From: Arthrobacter pascens
GTDB lineage: Bacteria; Actinomycetota; Actinomycetes; Actinomycetales; Micrococcaceae
DNA length: 64,000 bases
Direction: 5' to 3'
Assembly: GCF_030815585.1 (NCBI RefSeq)
Contig: NZ_JAUSWY010000001.1
Span: 248,001 to 312,000, forward strand
The position numbers and the translations under genes were made by a program. Position 1 is the first letter of the stretch; each line of letters starts with the position of its first letter. Shown piece by piece: positions 41,343 through 49,696 of the stretch. Under the pieces are notes generated by a model, which had not been told where the DNA came from, ran no database searches, and was given only the letters and a program-made list of their open reading frames with translations.

Positions 41343-44171
41343 TCAGACTTCGAGCTGAAGCCGGTCCCTGGGCTGGGTGGAGTGAGCCTTGACGCTTCCG
41401 CCCATGCTGGAGACCGGCTTCACCCGCCGGAGTGCGGCGAGAATGGCCCGCCCCACCACAGCGATTCCGACGACTGTGGTGATGGCACGAAGGGTGTCCC
41501 AGCCCGCCGTCGACGTCACCAGCGAGTAGAGCAGGAAGCTGCTGAGGTTGGTGGCCAGCGGCGCGCCGGGCACGTAGGAGATACCGGTGCCGGCGCCCAC
41601 CGCGAAGGGCCAGAACCACAGATTGGTCAGCAGGCCGAACACGTAGGACGCCAGGATGCCGTAGCCGCCCAGCATCCACAATTCTGCTCTCCCCCGCACC
41701 CGGCGGGGGAGCAGGCCCGCCCCGGCGCCCACCCACGCGCAGGCGAAGATCTGGAACGGTGTCCAGGGCCCGATGCCACCCCACAAGGCGCTTGAGAGCG
41801 CGATGGTGGCGGCGCCGAGGAGCATGCCGAAACGGGGACCGAAGGCCCGGCCGGCCAGGATCAGCAGGATAAAGACCGCCTCCACGCCCCCGACGCCGGT
41901 GCTCGCCACCCGCACCGCCGAACCGACGGCGGCCAGGACACCGAGCAACGCCACCGTGTGTGCGGAACGGACTGAGCCGTCGAGGGACACGACAATGGCG
42001 ATGACGGCGAGCGGAGCAATGGCCAGCGCCGCGTAGGGGAGCGCCGCGGCGGCATCCTCCGGGAAGGCGGCGGCGAGCAGCGGCCAGCAGAACGCTGCCA
42101 GGGCCAGAAGGTTTGCAGCTGCGAGAACGGCGAGCTCGACGCCCCGCGGCATCCGGATGCGGCGCTGTCTTGCCGTTCCCTGGGAGTCTGTTCGTTCGAT
42201 GACCCGTGGTTTTGGTGCGGCACTCGCTTGCCGTGGAAACAGCGGGGGCGGTTCCGGCGCGTTGGCCGGCACGGTGGAGGGCGCGACGCCGTCACGCATC
42301 GGGAGGATCCGGGCGCCGAGGCCGTGGGCAAAGTCGAGGTCGTGCGTGGCGATCAGGACCGCCGTGCCGGAATCCGCCGCGGCCCGCAGCGCCGCCGAGA
42401 CCGCTGTGCGCGCCACAGGATCGAGTCCGCGGGTGGGCTCATCGATCAGGAGTACCGAGGGATCGTCCATAGTCTGTAGTGCGATGGCCAGGATCCTGCG
42501 CTCTCCGGCAGAAAGGTCCCGGGGATGCTCGTGTCCAATGGGAATCCGAACGTCTCCGCGCAAACGGGCCAGGCGTGACGCCGCGGCGCCGGGCCCGGGC
42601 TGTCCGCCGTTCTTTCGGCGCGCAAGGCGCCGCTCGGCTGCCCGGAGCTCTCCCGCAACCGTGTCCCTGGTGAAGAGATCGTCCGAGGCGTCCGGGACGA
42701 GGGCGACGCGGCCGCCGTCGGCCGTTCCTTCACTCACCGTGCCTTCACCGAGGGCGAGCGCCACAAGGAGGGACGACTTCCCGGCCCCGTTCGGCCCCAC
42801 CAGGGCCACCACCTCACCGCGGTGCAGGGTTAGGGATGCTGCGTGCACCAGCAGCTTGCCCTTGCGCTGCACCGCAAGATTTGTCGCAGTCAGTATGGGC
42901 GCGTGCTCCGCTGGTTCTGCCGCCGTGGGACCGGCATCGACAGGGGGAGGAGGCGCGGAGGGCGCAGCACGCGGCACCAGGGCGCCGTCGTCGATGGTCC
43001 ACCACGAGTCGGCAATCGGGACGAGCGGCAGCGCCCGGTGTTCCGCCACGATGACACAGACGCCCTCACCGCGGGCGAGGGCGTTGAGCACGGCGATGAC
43101 GTGTCGGCGTGCTGCAGTGTCAAGATCGGCCAGTGGCTCATCAACCAGGAGCAGGGCCGGATGCTCCACCACCGCGGCCGCGATGGCTACGAGCGTCGCC
43201 TCACCCGCCGAGAGGGTGCTGACATTCCTGTCCAGCAGCGCCGACACCCCGATATGCTCCGCGACCTCCAGCACCCGCGCCTTGGCATTACCGGACGTCA
43301 TGCCGCGCAGCTCAAGTGCGAGGGAGATTTCGTCCCGGACCCGGGTTGAGGCGAATGCGGCGCGGGGATTCTGAAGTACGACGCCGATGAGGCGGGCGGT
43401 ATCGCGCGGCGGCGTGGCGGCACGGTCCGCTCCGGCGACGCGCACGGTGCCGGAAATGTCCCCACCGTCAACGTGTGAGAGGAGGCCGGCGATACCTCGC
43501 AGGATGGTGGACTTGCCGGAGCCCGTCGGCCCGGTGATGACCGTTACTGTCCCGCTCGACGGCGTGAAACCTGCGACGCGTACCTGCGCGTCACCAATGC
43601 GGAACTGGGCGTCCCGGACGAGGACCGGTGCTTCGGCAGCTGGGCCGGGTTGCTGTGCCTCCCGGCTCCCGAAGCCGCGCAGCTCCAGGGCCGCGGCAAC
43701 CCTGCTGGCGTGCTCGAGGGTGCGCTCGAGGACGGGCACCAGGGCGCGGGGTCCGAACCGTTCGCCCCGCAATCGAAACGCCAGCCGCACGGAGGTCACG
43801 GCGTCCGCGAGCGCCGGGAGCGCCGCCCAGGCCACCACAAGGGTCCGGGCCAGGCCCTGCATGGGACCGCGGCGGGCCAGGTGCACGAAGCCGCGGGCCA
43901 CGTCCACCCAGGCGTTGAGCAGGCCAAAACCAAGGAACATCCCGGCAATCGGCAGGGCGGACAGAACAGCCGCCCACAGCCCAGGCCCCGTGACCGGACC
44001 GAGGAGGACCACATGGGCGTACGGGGCAGACAGCCGAAGCGGCGGCAGGTCGAGCAGGACCGGTCCATCGATGCCCGCCCCATTGAAAAGGATGCGGTAG
44101 ATGACCCGCGCCGCGATGAAGACGACGGCGAGAGCCGCCGCTGCGCGTAACGGCGCGGGTCGAAAGGTCAT
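41343..44171 (-). CDS. Single-polypeptide ECF transporter (T, A, A' and S modules fused)
   Basis: 942 aa. Residues 1-175: EcfT-like membrane module with the ATPase-coupling segments AFRLRGERFG and ALELRGFGS. Residues about 190-400: first ATPase (GPTGSGKSTILRG, STLSAGEATLVAIA, LLLVDEPLADLD, VIVAEHRALP). About 425-640: second ATPase (GPNGAGKSSLL, DLSAGERRILAIAL, LLIDEPTRGLD, IATHDLDFAHG). About 680-920: S component with about six helices (AVGSAVRVASTGVGGVEAVFILLILAGRAFGP, GGIGPWTPFQIFACAWVGAGAG). ECF transporters import vitamins or metals; normally these are three or four separate proteins. The substrate is unknown; cobalamin is suggested by the overlapping lipoprotein gene and nearby metH (inference). 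It overlaps that upstream gene by four bases. Confidence 0.9.
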   Translation of the reverse strand: MTFRPAPLRAAAALAVVFIAARVIYRILFNGAGIDGPVLLDLPPLRLSAPYAHVVLLGPVTGPGLWAAVLSALPIAGMFLGFGLLNAWVDVARGFVHLARRGPMQGLARTLVVAWAALPALADAVTSVRLAFRLRGERFGPRALVPVLERTLEHASRVAAALELRGFGSREAQQPGPAAEAPVLVRDAQFRIGDAQVRVAGFTPSSGTVTVITGPTGSGKSTILRGIAGLLSHVDGGDISGTVRVAGADRAATPPRDTARLIGVVLQNPRAAFASTRVRDEISLALELRGMTSGNAKARVLEVAEHIGVSALLDRNVSTLSAGEATLVAIAAAVVEHPALLLVDEPLADLDTAARRHVIAVLNALARGEGVCVIVAEHRALPLVPIADSWWTIDDGALVPRAAPSAPPPPVDAGPTAAEPAEHAPILTATNLAVQRKGKLLVHAASLTLHRGEVVALVGPNGAGKSSLLVALALGEGTVSEGTADGGRVALVPDASDDLFTRDTVAGELRAAERRLARRKNGGQPGPGAAASRLARLRGDVRIPIGHEHPRDLSAGERRILAIALQTMDDPSVLLIDEPTRGLDPVARTAVSAALRAAADSGTAVLIATHDLDFAHGLGARILPMRDGVAPSTVPANAPEPPPLFPRQASAAPKPRVIERTDSQGTARQRRIRMPRGVELAVLAAANLLALAAFCWPLLAAAFPEDAAAALPYAALAIAPLAVIAIVVSLDGSVRSAHTVALLGVLAAVGSAVRVASTGVGGVEAVFILLILAGRAFGPRFGMLLGAATIALSSALWGGIGPWTPFQIFACAWVGAGAGLLPRRVRGRAELWMLGGYGILASYVFGLLTNLWFWPFAVGAGTGISYVPGAPLATNLSSFLLYSLVTSTAGWDTLRAITTVVGIAVVGRAILAALRRVKPVSSMGGSVKAHSTQPRDRLQLEV

Positions 44172-44725
44172 GCTGCGGGGGCGGCCGGTTCGCCGTCGAC
44201 CGTGAAGAGCAGCTCCAGGCTCTCTCCCGGGCTCACTTGCAGGGTGGCGAGGCCTTCCTGAGCGTATCCCCAGGCACCAGCGTCCGGCTTAACCCAGAGT
44301 GACCAGTAGGCGAAGGCGGCCGGCATGCCCTTGCATTCTTCCCGGTACTTGCCGCCCTTGTGGGTGATGTCGAAGTCTGCGGAAGGCACACCGTTCACGC
44401 GGCACACCAGTTCGTTGGGGTACTGCGTGGTGCCCTCGGTTTTCACCTTTGCCTCATCGAGCACCTTGGATGCGAGGGTCGGCGCGTCCACGGGCACGCA
44501 CACGGACGTATCAGCGGCAGCCTGCTTCAGGGCGCCCGAATCGACGATGACCTTCACACCGGAGCAGGGCCCGGAGGCGGCGCTGGATGAAGCCGTTGCC
44601 GGGGAAACCGGTCCAGAGGTGGTTGGCTGGGTGGCTGCCGGCGTGGAACAGGCGGCGAGGGTAAACAGGAGGCCTGCGGCGGCGAGGGAGCTCGCGGCGG
44701 CGGTGCGGATCTTAGTCAAAGTCAC
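44168..44725 (-). CDS. Lipoprotein with DUF4430/SCO2322-like domain
   Basis: 185 aa. Signal SLAAAGLLFTLAACS with lipobox LAAC (Cys near residue 26), then a Ser/Thr/Ala-rich linker to about residue 52, then the folded part: GVKVIVDSGALKQ, ELVCRVNGVPSADFD, CKGMPAAFAYWSLWVKPDAGAWGYAQEGLATLQVSPGESLELLF. The AYWSLW...W.Y...G pattern matches SCO2322-like proteins, whose DUF4430-type fold resembles the small domain of animal transcobalamins. Its stop overlaps the ECF gene start by four bases. Likely an extracellular substrate-capture partner of the ECF protein, which would be unusual because ECF systems normally need none. Confidence 0.78.
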   Translation of the reverse strand: MTLTKIRTAAASSLAAAGLLFTLAACSTPAATQPTTSGPVSPATASSSAASGPCSGVKVIVDSGALKQAAADTSVCVPVDAPTLASKVLDEAKVKTEGTTQYPNELVCRVNGVPSADFDITHKGGKYREECKGMPAAFAYWSLWVKPDAGAWGYAQEGLATLQVSPGESLELLFTVDGEPAAPAA

Positions 44726-44849
44726 GCTTCAAGGGTAGGGCGTTGCCTGTCCGGATCCGGAGGCCGTCGCGTTGTGTGACGCTAGGGTTCCGGGCGGTTA
44801 CGCGTGCAGAGGTGGCACTACCCAGTTCTAGGGTGGCGGACTTACCTGC

Positions 44850-46466
44850 CTAAAACTTAGTTGTGCCGCGCATTTTGCGGGGGCGGCCGTCCGGGTCCAC
44901 CAGGAAGCGGTTCACAGGATCCGCCCAGAGCCGCGCAAGGGGTGTCACCGGTTCTGTCCTGTGGTGTCGCGCATGTCCGTTGGGGCGGGACGAGCGGCGG
45001 CCGGTTTTGTGCCAATGGTCCAGAGCGTCGGCGGCGGCATTCCACAGTTTGAGCCCGGCGGCCGGGGCTTGGAGCTGAGGGTCGCTCTGATCCAGGCCCA
45101 GGTGTTCGGCCCAGAGTTGGAGCCGGAGCCCGTGGGCCAACGGCCGGGAAGCGCCGGGACCAGCAGTAGTGTCGATTACCGCGCAGGTAAGCTCGCTGTC
45201 CGTGGTCCAGGATCGACGGTTGAAGTTGTCCGATCCGCAAGTGAACCAGGTGTCGTCGATGATGCAGATCTTGGCATGGACATAGATTGGGGTGCCGGCT
45301 CTGTTCTCCAGGTTGAACACGCCGAACCTGTCGGGTGCAACGCGGCTTATCCTCTCGATGGCACGCAGTTGCCCGAGCCGCTTGGGTGGCCCTCCGAGCG
45401 GACCGTCGGAGTCCGGGTAGCGTGGCACTACGGCGATCACGTTCAAACCGGGGTTCTCCTCGAGGGCGGCCGCGATTCCGGCTGCGACCTCTGCCGACCA
45501 CAGGTACTGGTCCTCGATGTAAATCAACGAGCGGGCCAGGGCGAAAGCTTTCGCGTAGGCCTGGGCAACGCTCCGCTCACCACCGGGTGCGAACGGGAAC
45601 GGCGGATGCTTCACACCGTAGGTGCGCAGCAGCTGCACGGCGTGAGGGCCGGCCGGTGGCGGTGGCGGCGCAGTGGCCGGCAGGGGTTCCGGGTGCCGGG
45701 GCATATCCGCCAGACGTTGCAGCAGCATCCGGTACGGCGTGCGCCGGTCCAGCGGATGGGGGTCATTCCACCGTTCAGCGAACAACTCCAGCACATCCGC
45801 CACAACCGGGCCACGGAGTTCGAGGGCGGCATCGTGCCACGGGGGTTGTTTCCCGTACCGGGGATCCATCGCCACCGCCTGCGGGTCTCCCGCGTGATCG
45901 GCGTCGTCCCGGCGGCTGTGCGAAACGTCGATCCCACCCACGAACGCGACGTCCTGCGAAGGGTCGTCACGACGGCGGATGACGAACAATTTCTGGTGAT
46001 GGCAGCCGAAGAGGCGCACCCGCTGATCCAACAGCACCTCGCCGCCGGCGTCGTTGATCTGGCGGCTGAGGAGCTCGTTGGACCGGTTACTCATGGGGGC
46101 AGACACGCGCTCTCCGTGGGACCTCCAGACCAGGCCGCGCACTTCCACTCCCGCTCGGGCTAACCGCGCCAGCAACTCGCCGATGGTCGGCCCGTCCGCC
46201 GTAAGCCGCTCGTCGCCATCGCCACGCCAGTCGGTGAACCACACACGGTCTCCCGCATGAAGGGCCGACAGCTCCTCATGCAGCCGGGCGAAGTAGGTGA
46301 CACCGTGAATCAGGGGCCGCACCAGGTTGCCCTCCGACCAGGACGGCGACCCCGCATTGCCCGCATGCACGCCGGTGGCTACATTGCCCCGCTCAGCGCT
46401 ACTCAAGAACCAATAACCAGCACTACTGTCCACTCGTCGTTCCCTTCGGGACCCGAGGCCGGTCAT
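44850..46466 (-). CDS. Phospholipase D-like phosphodiesterase
   Basis: 538 aa with two HKD half-sites. First: CHHQKLFVIRRRDDPSQDVAFVGGIDVSHSRRDD near residues 152-182. Second: YVHAKICIIDDTWFTCGSDNFNRRSWTTDSE near 392-423. Between them, YIEDQYLWSAEVAAGI is typical of the PLD family. The two histidines form one active site for phosphodiester hydrolysis or transphosphatidylation. No signal peptide is apparent, so it may be cytosolic or peripheral. The protein ends in a basic tail (RTEPVTPLARLWADPVNRFLVDPDGRPRKMRG) often seen in actinobacterial members. The exact N-terminus is uncertain; the first 35 residues are poorly conserved in style. Confidence 0.88.
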   Translation of the reverse strand: MTGLGSRRERRVDSSAGYWFLSSAERGNVATGVHAGNAGSPSWSEGNLVRPLIHGVTYFARLHEELSALHAGDRVWFTDWRGDGDERLTADGPTIGELLARLARAGVEVRGLVWRSHGERVSAPMSNRSNELLSRQINDAGGEVLLDQRVRLFGCHHQKLFVIRRRDDPSQDVAFVGGIDVSHSRRDDADHAGDPQAVAMDPRYGKQPPWHDAALELRGPVVADVLELFAERWNDPHPLDRRTPYRMLLQRLADMPRHPEPLPATAPPPPPAGPHAVQLLRTYGVKHPPFPFAPGGERSVAQAYAKAFALARSLIYIEDQYLWSAEVAAGIAAALEENPGLNVIAVVPRYPDSDGPLGGPPKRLGQLRAIERISRVAPDRFGVFNLENRAGTPIYVHAKICIIDDTWFTCGSDNFNRRSWTTDSELTCAVIDTTAGPGASRPLAHGLRLQLWAEHLGLDQSDPQLQAPAAGLKLWNAAADALDHWHKTGRRSSRPNGHARHHRTEPVTPLARLWADPVNRFLVDPDGRPRKMRGTTKF

Positions 46467-46576
46467 TTGGCGTCCGGCCTACTCAGTAGCCTACGACTGC
46501 GGTGATCAATGTCATCTGGTGACGTCGACGTCCTGGCGGATTCCGAAGGTCTGGACACGGCTAGCCGCCGGCGGGA

Positions 46577-46789
46577 TTAGTCAGCGAACCGCAGCCCCTG
46601 GGCTTCGAGGGCAGCTTCCAGGATCCGAATCGCTTTGGGGCCCACCCCGTGCATGGCGAGCAGCTCCCCGCGGCTGCGGGCAGCAACGTGGACCAGCGAG
46701 TTGATGCCCGCCGCGATCAAGGCAGTGTTTGCCGGACGTCCCATCGGCGGAAGATCGCCGATCTGGGGAGGAGTGTCGCGGGTGCTCAT
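46577..46789 (-). CDS. Small helix-hairpin-helix DNA-binding-like protein
   Basis: 70 aa. Start ATG 46789 gives MSTRDTPPQIGDLPPMGRPANTALIAAGINSLVHVAARSRGELLAMHGVGPKAIRILEAALEAQGLRFAD. Residues 12-70 form one HhH pair like the RNA polymerase alpha C-terminal domain: LPPMGRPANTALIAAGI (first turn) and LLAMHGVGPKAIRILEAAL (GVGPKA hairpin). Members of this type are frequently annotated DNA-binding proteins of unknown role. It lies 14 bases downstream of the acetyltransferase gene on the same strand, likely one operon. Confidence 0.8.
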   Translation of the reverse strand: MSTRDTPPQIGDLPPMGRPANTALIAAGINSLVHVAARSRGELLAMHGVGPKAIRILEAALEAQGLRFAD

Positions 46790-46803
46790 GCCGGGGCCCT
46801 TCC

Positions 46804-47289
46804 TTAGAGGCGGAGTTCCATAAAAACGCTGTTTGGATCCAGGGCGTAATCGGCGAAAGGCGGGCACTCGGTGAAGCCGTTGCGGGCATACAGGCGCCGT
46901 GCTGGAGCAAAGTAGTCCTCGGTTCCGGTCTCAAGGTAGAGGCGCTCAAGATTGCGGGCGCGGGCATCGTCGAGGATGTGCCGGAGCATGAGCGTGGCCA
47001 CGCCCCGCCCCCGCGCTTTTGCCGTAGTGCGCATGGACTTTATCTCGCCGTGTCCGGGGGACCCGGGCGGGGAATCCAGGAGTTTGAGTGCGCCGCACCC
47101 CAGCAGTCCGCCGGCCTCCCTGGCCGTCCAAAACGTGATTGACGGCGCGGACAGCGCCGAGTGGTCCAGCGCGTGGACGCTTTCGGCCGGCGTCGTAGCG
47201 AACATGTCCGCCAGGTGTTCGCTCAGGAGCTGATGGACATCTTGGCGTGCGGGGTCATCCCGGTCAATGCAAATCATCACCTCAATCAT
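46804..47289 (-). CDS. GNAT-family N-acetyltransferase (PanZ/YsnE-like)
   Basis: 161 aa. Strand/helix plan: IDRDDPARQDVHQLLSEHLADMFATTPAESVHAL near residues 8-41, FWTAREAGGLLGCGALKLL, GEIKSMRTTAKARGRGVATLMLRHILDDAR (acetyl-CoA loop R-x-x-G-x-A/G near 90-100), then LETGTEDYFAPARRLYARNGFTECPPFADY. The E-x-K-S-M-R and LETG...F.PAR.LY...GF signatures fit the YsnE/putative acetyltransferase group. Substrate unknown. Transcribed divergently from the GPP34 gene. Confidence 0.9.
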   Translation of the reverse strand: MIEVMICIDRDDPARQDVHQLLSEHLADMFATTPAESVHALDHSALSAPSITFWTAREAGGLLGCGALKLLDSPPGSPGHGEIKSMRTTAKARGRGVATLMLRHILDDARARNLERLYLETGTEDYFAPARRLYARNGFTECPPFADYALDPNSVFMELRL

Positions 47290-47373
47290 GGCCGATCGCG
47301 TCGGCGGTTTCAGTGTCGCCGGTGCTTGTACATCCCTGTTGTAGTGCGCGCCCAATGGGGCCACCATGATGCT

Positions 47374-48180
47374 ATGAACGCTGAAACTCCGAAGGCTGCG
47401 GAGCTGAACCTCCCCCAGGCCTTCCTCCTTCTGGCAACGAACGACACCACCGGCAAACCAGACATTCCGGTGTTCGCACTCAGGACCACGTTGGCCGGGG
47501 CAATATTGGCCGAACTGGACCTGATCGACGCGATCGAGCTGCAGGGCAAGCGCGTCAAAGCTACCGGCGCCTCCCCGGAAACGGATCTCCAGCACGAGCT
47601 GGAACTCATCCGTGGCAAATCCCGGCCCCACGCCCCCAAGAGATGGGTCTCCATGCTGGAGGGCCGCGCCGAAGTACAGCGTGTCTACGAGGGGATGGCG
47701 TCACGGGGCATCGTGGAGCACGTGGGCGAAAGGCACCTGGGCCTGTTCCGGACCGTGCGGTACCCGGAGAAGGACCACGGTCCGGAAGCTGCGCTCCTGG
47801 AAAAGATCCAGGCCGCACTCAGCGGTGCGCCGTCCGATGCCGAGGCGCCGGCTTCCACGGCGACCGATGCCGGGACCACCGATGCCGGGACGTCCGAGGC
47901 GGGGAAAGCTGATGCGGGGACAGCTGATGCGGAAGCGTCCGAGCCCACGAAGCCTGATGATGCCGGAGCGCCCGATGCCAAGCCTGTTTCCAAGGCACCC
48001 GATGCCAGGACCACAGTGCTGATCGCCCTGCTTCAGGCGGCCGGACTGCTCGGCAAGCTCTTCCCGGCAGCAGATCTGACCCGGGCAGATGAGCTGGCCA
48101 AGGACTATTGGCCGGCCCGCGCGGTGGAGGACGAACTTCGCATGATCAGGCTGGCGGAGCAAGAAGCCGCAAACTTGTAG
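47374..48180 (+). CDS. GPP34 (GOLPH3-like) family protein
   Basis: 268 aa. Residues 10-130 and 205-268 form the GPP34 fold known from eukaryotic GOLPH3 (phosphoinositide-binding); bacterial members are abundant in actinobacteria and of unknown role. Visible: LNLPQAFLLLATNDTTGKP, LAGAILAELDLIDAIELQGKRV, VYEGMASRGIVEHVGERHLGLFRTVRYPEKD, then TTVLIALLQAAGLLGKLF. An insertion at about residues 145-205 is low-complexity, alternating DAGT, EAGK, DAGA and DAKP, encoded by repeated GAT-GCC-GGG-type codons, likely a disordered loop grown by slippage. ATG 47374 removes an antisense leader. Confidence 0.85.
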   Translation: MNAETPKAAELNLPQAFLLLATNDTTGKPDIPVFALRTTLAGAILAELDLIDAIELQGKRVKATGASPETDLQHELELIRGKSRPHAPKRWVSMLEGRAEVQRVYEGMASRGIVEHVGERHLGLFRTVRYPEKDHGPEAALLEKIQAALSGAPSDAEAPASTATDAGTTDAGTSEAGKADAGTADAEASEPTKPDDAGAPDAKPVSKAPDARTTVLIALLQAAGLLGKLFPAADLTRADELAKDYWPARAVEDELRMIRLAEQEAANL

Positions 48181-48269
48181 CGGTGCCGTAGAACCTCTGG
48201 GCGCGGCCCATCCTAGCCTCCGACGGCGGTTGGCCGGCACCCTAGGGGAGCGGCACCAAGCTCAAGCTA

Positions 48270-48295
48270 ACGACGGCGGGACGTCCCGCCGTCGT
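48270..48295. terminator. GACGACGGCGGG-family hairpin, copy 1
   Basis: Perfect 26-bp palindrome, ACGACGGCGGGAC and its complement with no loop bases. About 90 bp after the GPP34 stop and just before the end of the possible minus-strand gene, so well placed as a two-way terminator. Four relatives occur at 50751, 55893, 56494 and 62270. Confidence 0.7.
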
Positions 48296-48315
48296 ACACT
48301 CACCACCGCGTCGCA

Positions 48316-48603
48316 TCAGTGTCCTTTGGTATCCACGGGAATCACGTCCACCCGGGCACCCGGGCCCGGCACCCCCAGGACGTGCCGGGCCGTGACGCCA
48401 TCCAGGGCCTTCGCTACCTGTCCCGCGCTCTCCTCGGACGCCGGAGACGCGACAGGTTCAGGCGAGGCGCCGCCGCCGTCGTCCGTCCGCAGACCTGGTC
48501 GATGGTCCGCCTCCGGGCGGGTCCGGCGGTAGATCCGGCGCCCGTGCGGGATGGCATCGGCGCTGGGCGGCTGCTTCGCCGGTTTCCATGCCAGCCACCA
48601 CAC
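48316..48603 (-). CDS. Doubtful small protein, possible hybrid of an HhH remnant
   Basis: 95 residues from a GTG at 48603: VWWLAWKPAKQPPSADAI, RRIYRRTRPEADHRP, then a more protein-like C-terminus SAGQVAKALDGVTARHVLGVPGPGARVDVIPVDTKGH. In-frame codons just before the GTG read GDLPPIGLP, matching GDLPPMGRP of the HhH protein at 46577, and a TAG closes the frame above. This suggests part of an HhH gene joined to another sequence. The placement of a hairpin beyond its stop mildly supports transcription. I do not recognise the C-terminal domain. Confidence 0.35.
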   Translation of the reverse strand: MWWLAWKPAKQPPSADAIPHGRRIYRRTRPEADHRPGLRTDDGGGASPEPVASPASEESAGQVAKALDGVTARHVLGVPGPGARVDVIPVDTKGH

Positions 48604-48807
48604 CGGGAGTCCGATCGGCGGAAGGTCGCCGGACTATCGCGAGTGCTCAATGCTGGCATGGTATCCAAACGACGCCCCCTGTTCACCGTCCCGAAACCGT
48701 TGGGGCAATGCCCGTTCTTCCGCAGCAGGAAGTCTGTTCACGCACTATCGCCCAGCGCCCCCATCGCTTGGGATATGAACCGACTCAGCTGTACCAAGGA
48801 GAACCCC

Positions 48808-49665
48808 GTGTTCCTGAAAAGCGCCGTCACAGCACTTGTAGCGCTCACCTCCCTGACCGGAATGGCCGCCCCGCCGGCCGCGAATCCCGCCCACGCGCCG
48901 TCGTCCGTAGTCCTCGGACAGCCGCTGGCCGCAGCCCATGCGCACAACGACTACGAACACGACCGGCCCCTGTTCGACGCCCTGGAGCACGGATTCACCA
49001 GCGTTGAGGCGGACGTGTGGCTGGTGGACGGCGAACTTTTGGTGGCACACGACCTCGAGGACGCCGAGCCCGGAGTAACGCTCGAGAGCCTCTACCTCGA
49101 TCCGCTGGACGAGCTGGTGCGAAACCAGGGCCACAGCGTTTATCCCCACTGGGACGGCAGCCTGCAGCTCCTGATCGACATCAAGAGTGAAGGGGAAGCC
49201 ACCTACGCCGCCATCGAGCAGGAACTGGCCGAGCACCGGGACATCATGAGCCGCTACAGCAACGGCACCACCAAAACCGGGCCCGTCACCGCCGTCATCA
49301 GCGGGAACCGTCCCCTGGCCACCATGCAGGCACAGGAAAAGCAGTTCGGCTTCTATGACGGACGCTCCGCCGACCTCACCTCCGGAAAACCTGCCGAACT
49401 CATGCCGCTGGTCAGCGACAACTGGACCAAGCTCTTCACCTGGCAGGGCGTGGGCCCCATTCCCGAGGCCGAGCGCACCAAGCTCCACGCATACGTGGCC
49501 GATGCCCACGCCCACGGCTACCGTGTCCGTTTCTGGGCCACCCCCGACCAGCCCGGCGCAGCCCGCGAAGCGGTCTGGACGGAACTTTTCGACGCCGGCG
49601 TGGACCACATCAACACCGACGACCTTGAGGCGCTGGAACAGTTCCTCGCCGCCCGCACGCTCTAA
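48808..49665 (+). CDS. Secreted PI-PLC/glycerophosphodiesterase-like protein
   Basis: 285 aa. GTG 48808 with AAGGAG seven bases before. Signal peptide MFLKSAVTALVALTSLTGMAAPPAANPAHA. The TIM-barrel phosphodiesterase motifs: AAAHAHNDYEHDRPLFDALEHGFTSVEADVWLVDGELLVAHD (H-N and E-D-W of the GDPD/PI-PLC superfamily, near residues 35-80), LQLLIDIKSE near 120, and RVRFWATPDQPGAAREAVWTELFDAGVDHINTDDLEAL near 245-280. It probably cleaves glycerophosphodiesters or phosphoinositides outside the cell. The next gene, 31 bp downstream, is another secreted phosphoesterase, so the pair may scavenge phosphate. Confidence 0.87.
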   Translation: MFLKSAVTALVALTSLTGMAAPPAANPAHAPSSVVLGQPLAAAHAHNDYEHDRPLFDALEHGFTSVEADVWLVDGELLVAHDLEDAEPGVTLESLYLDPLDELVRNQGHSVYPHWDGSLQLLIDIKSEGEATYAAIEQELAEHRDIMSRYSNGTTKTGPVTAVISGNRPLATMQAQEKQFGFYDGRSADLTSGKPAELMPLVSDNWTKLFTWQGVGPIPEAERTKLHAYVADAHAHGYRVRFWATPDQPGAAREAVWTELFDAGVDHINTDDLEALEQFLAARTL

Positions 49666-49696
49666 GCCGCCCCTCAGCAGAGACAGGAACACTTCC

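Larger units (their letters stand above)
48181..48807. other. Intergenic region with hairpin and one doubtful minus-strand gene
   Basis: Contains the 26-bp hairpin (48270-48295), the doubtful minus-strand gene at 48316-48603, and at 48610-48662 a stretch similar to the first 50 bases of the HhH gene near 46740-46797. The end holds AAGGAG for the phosphodiesterase start at 48808. Confidence 0.55.
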
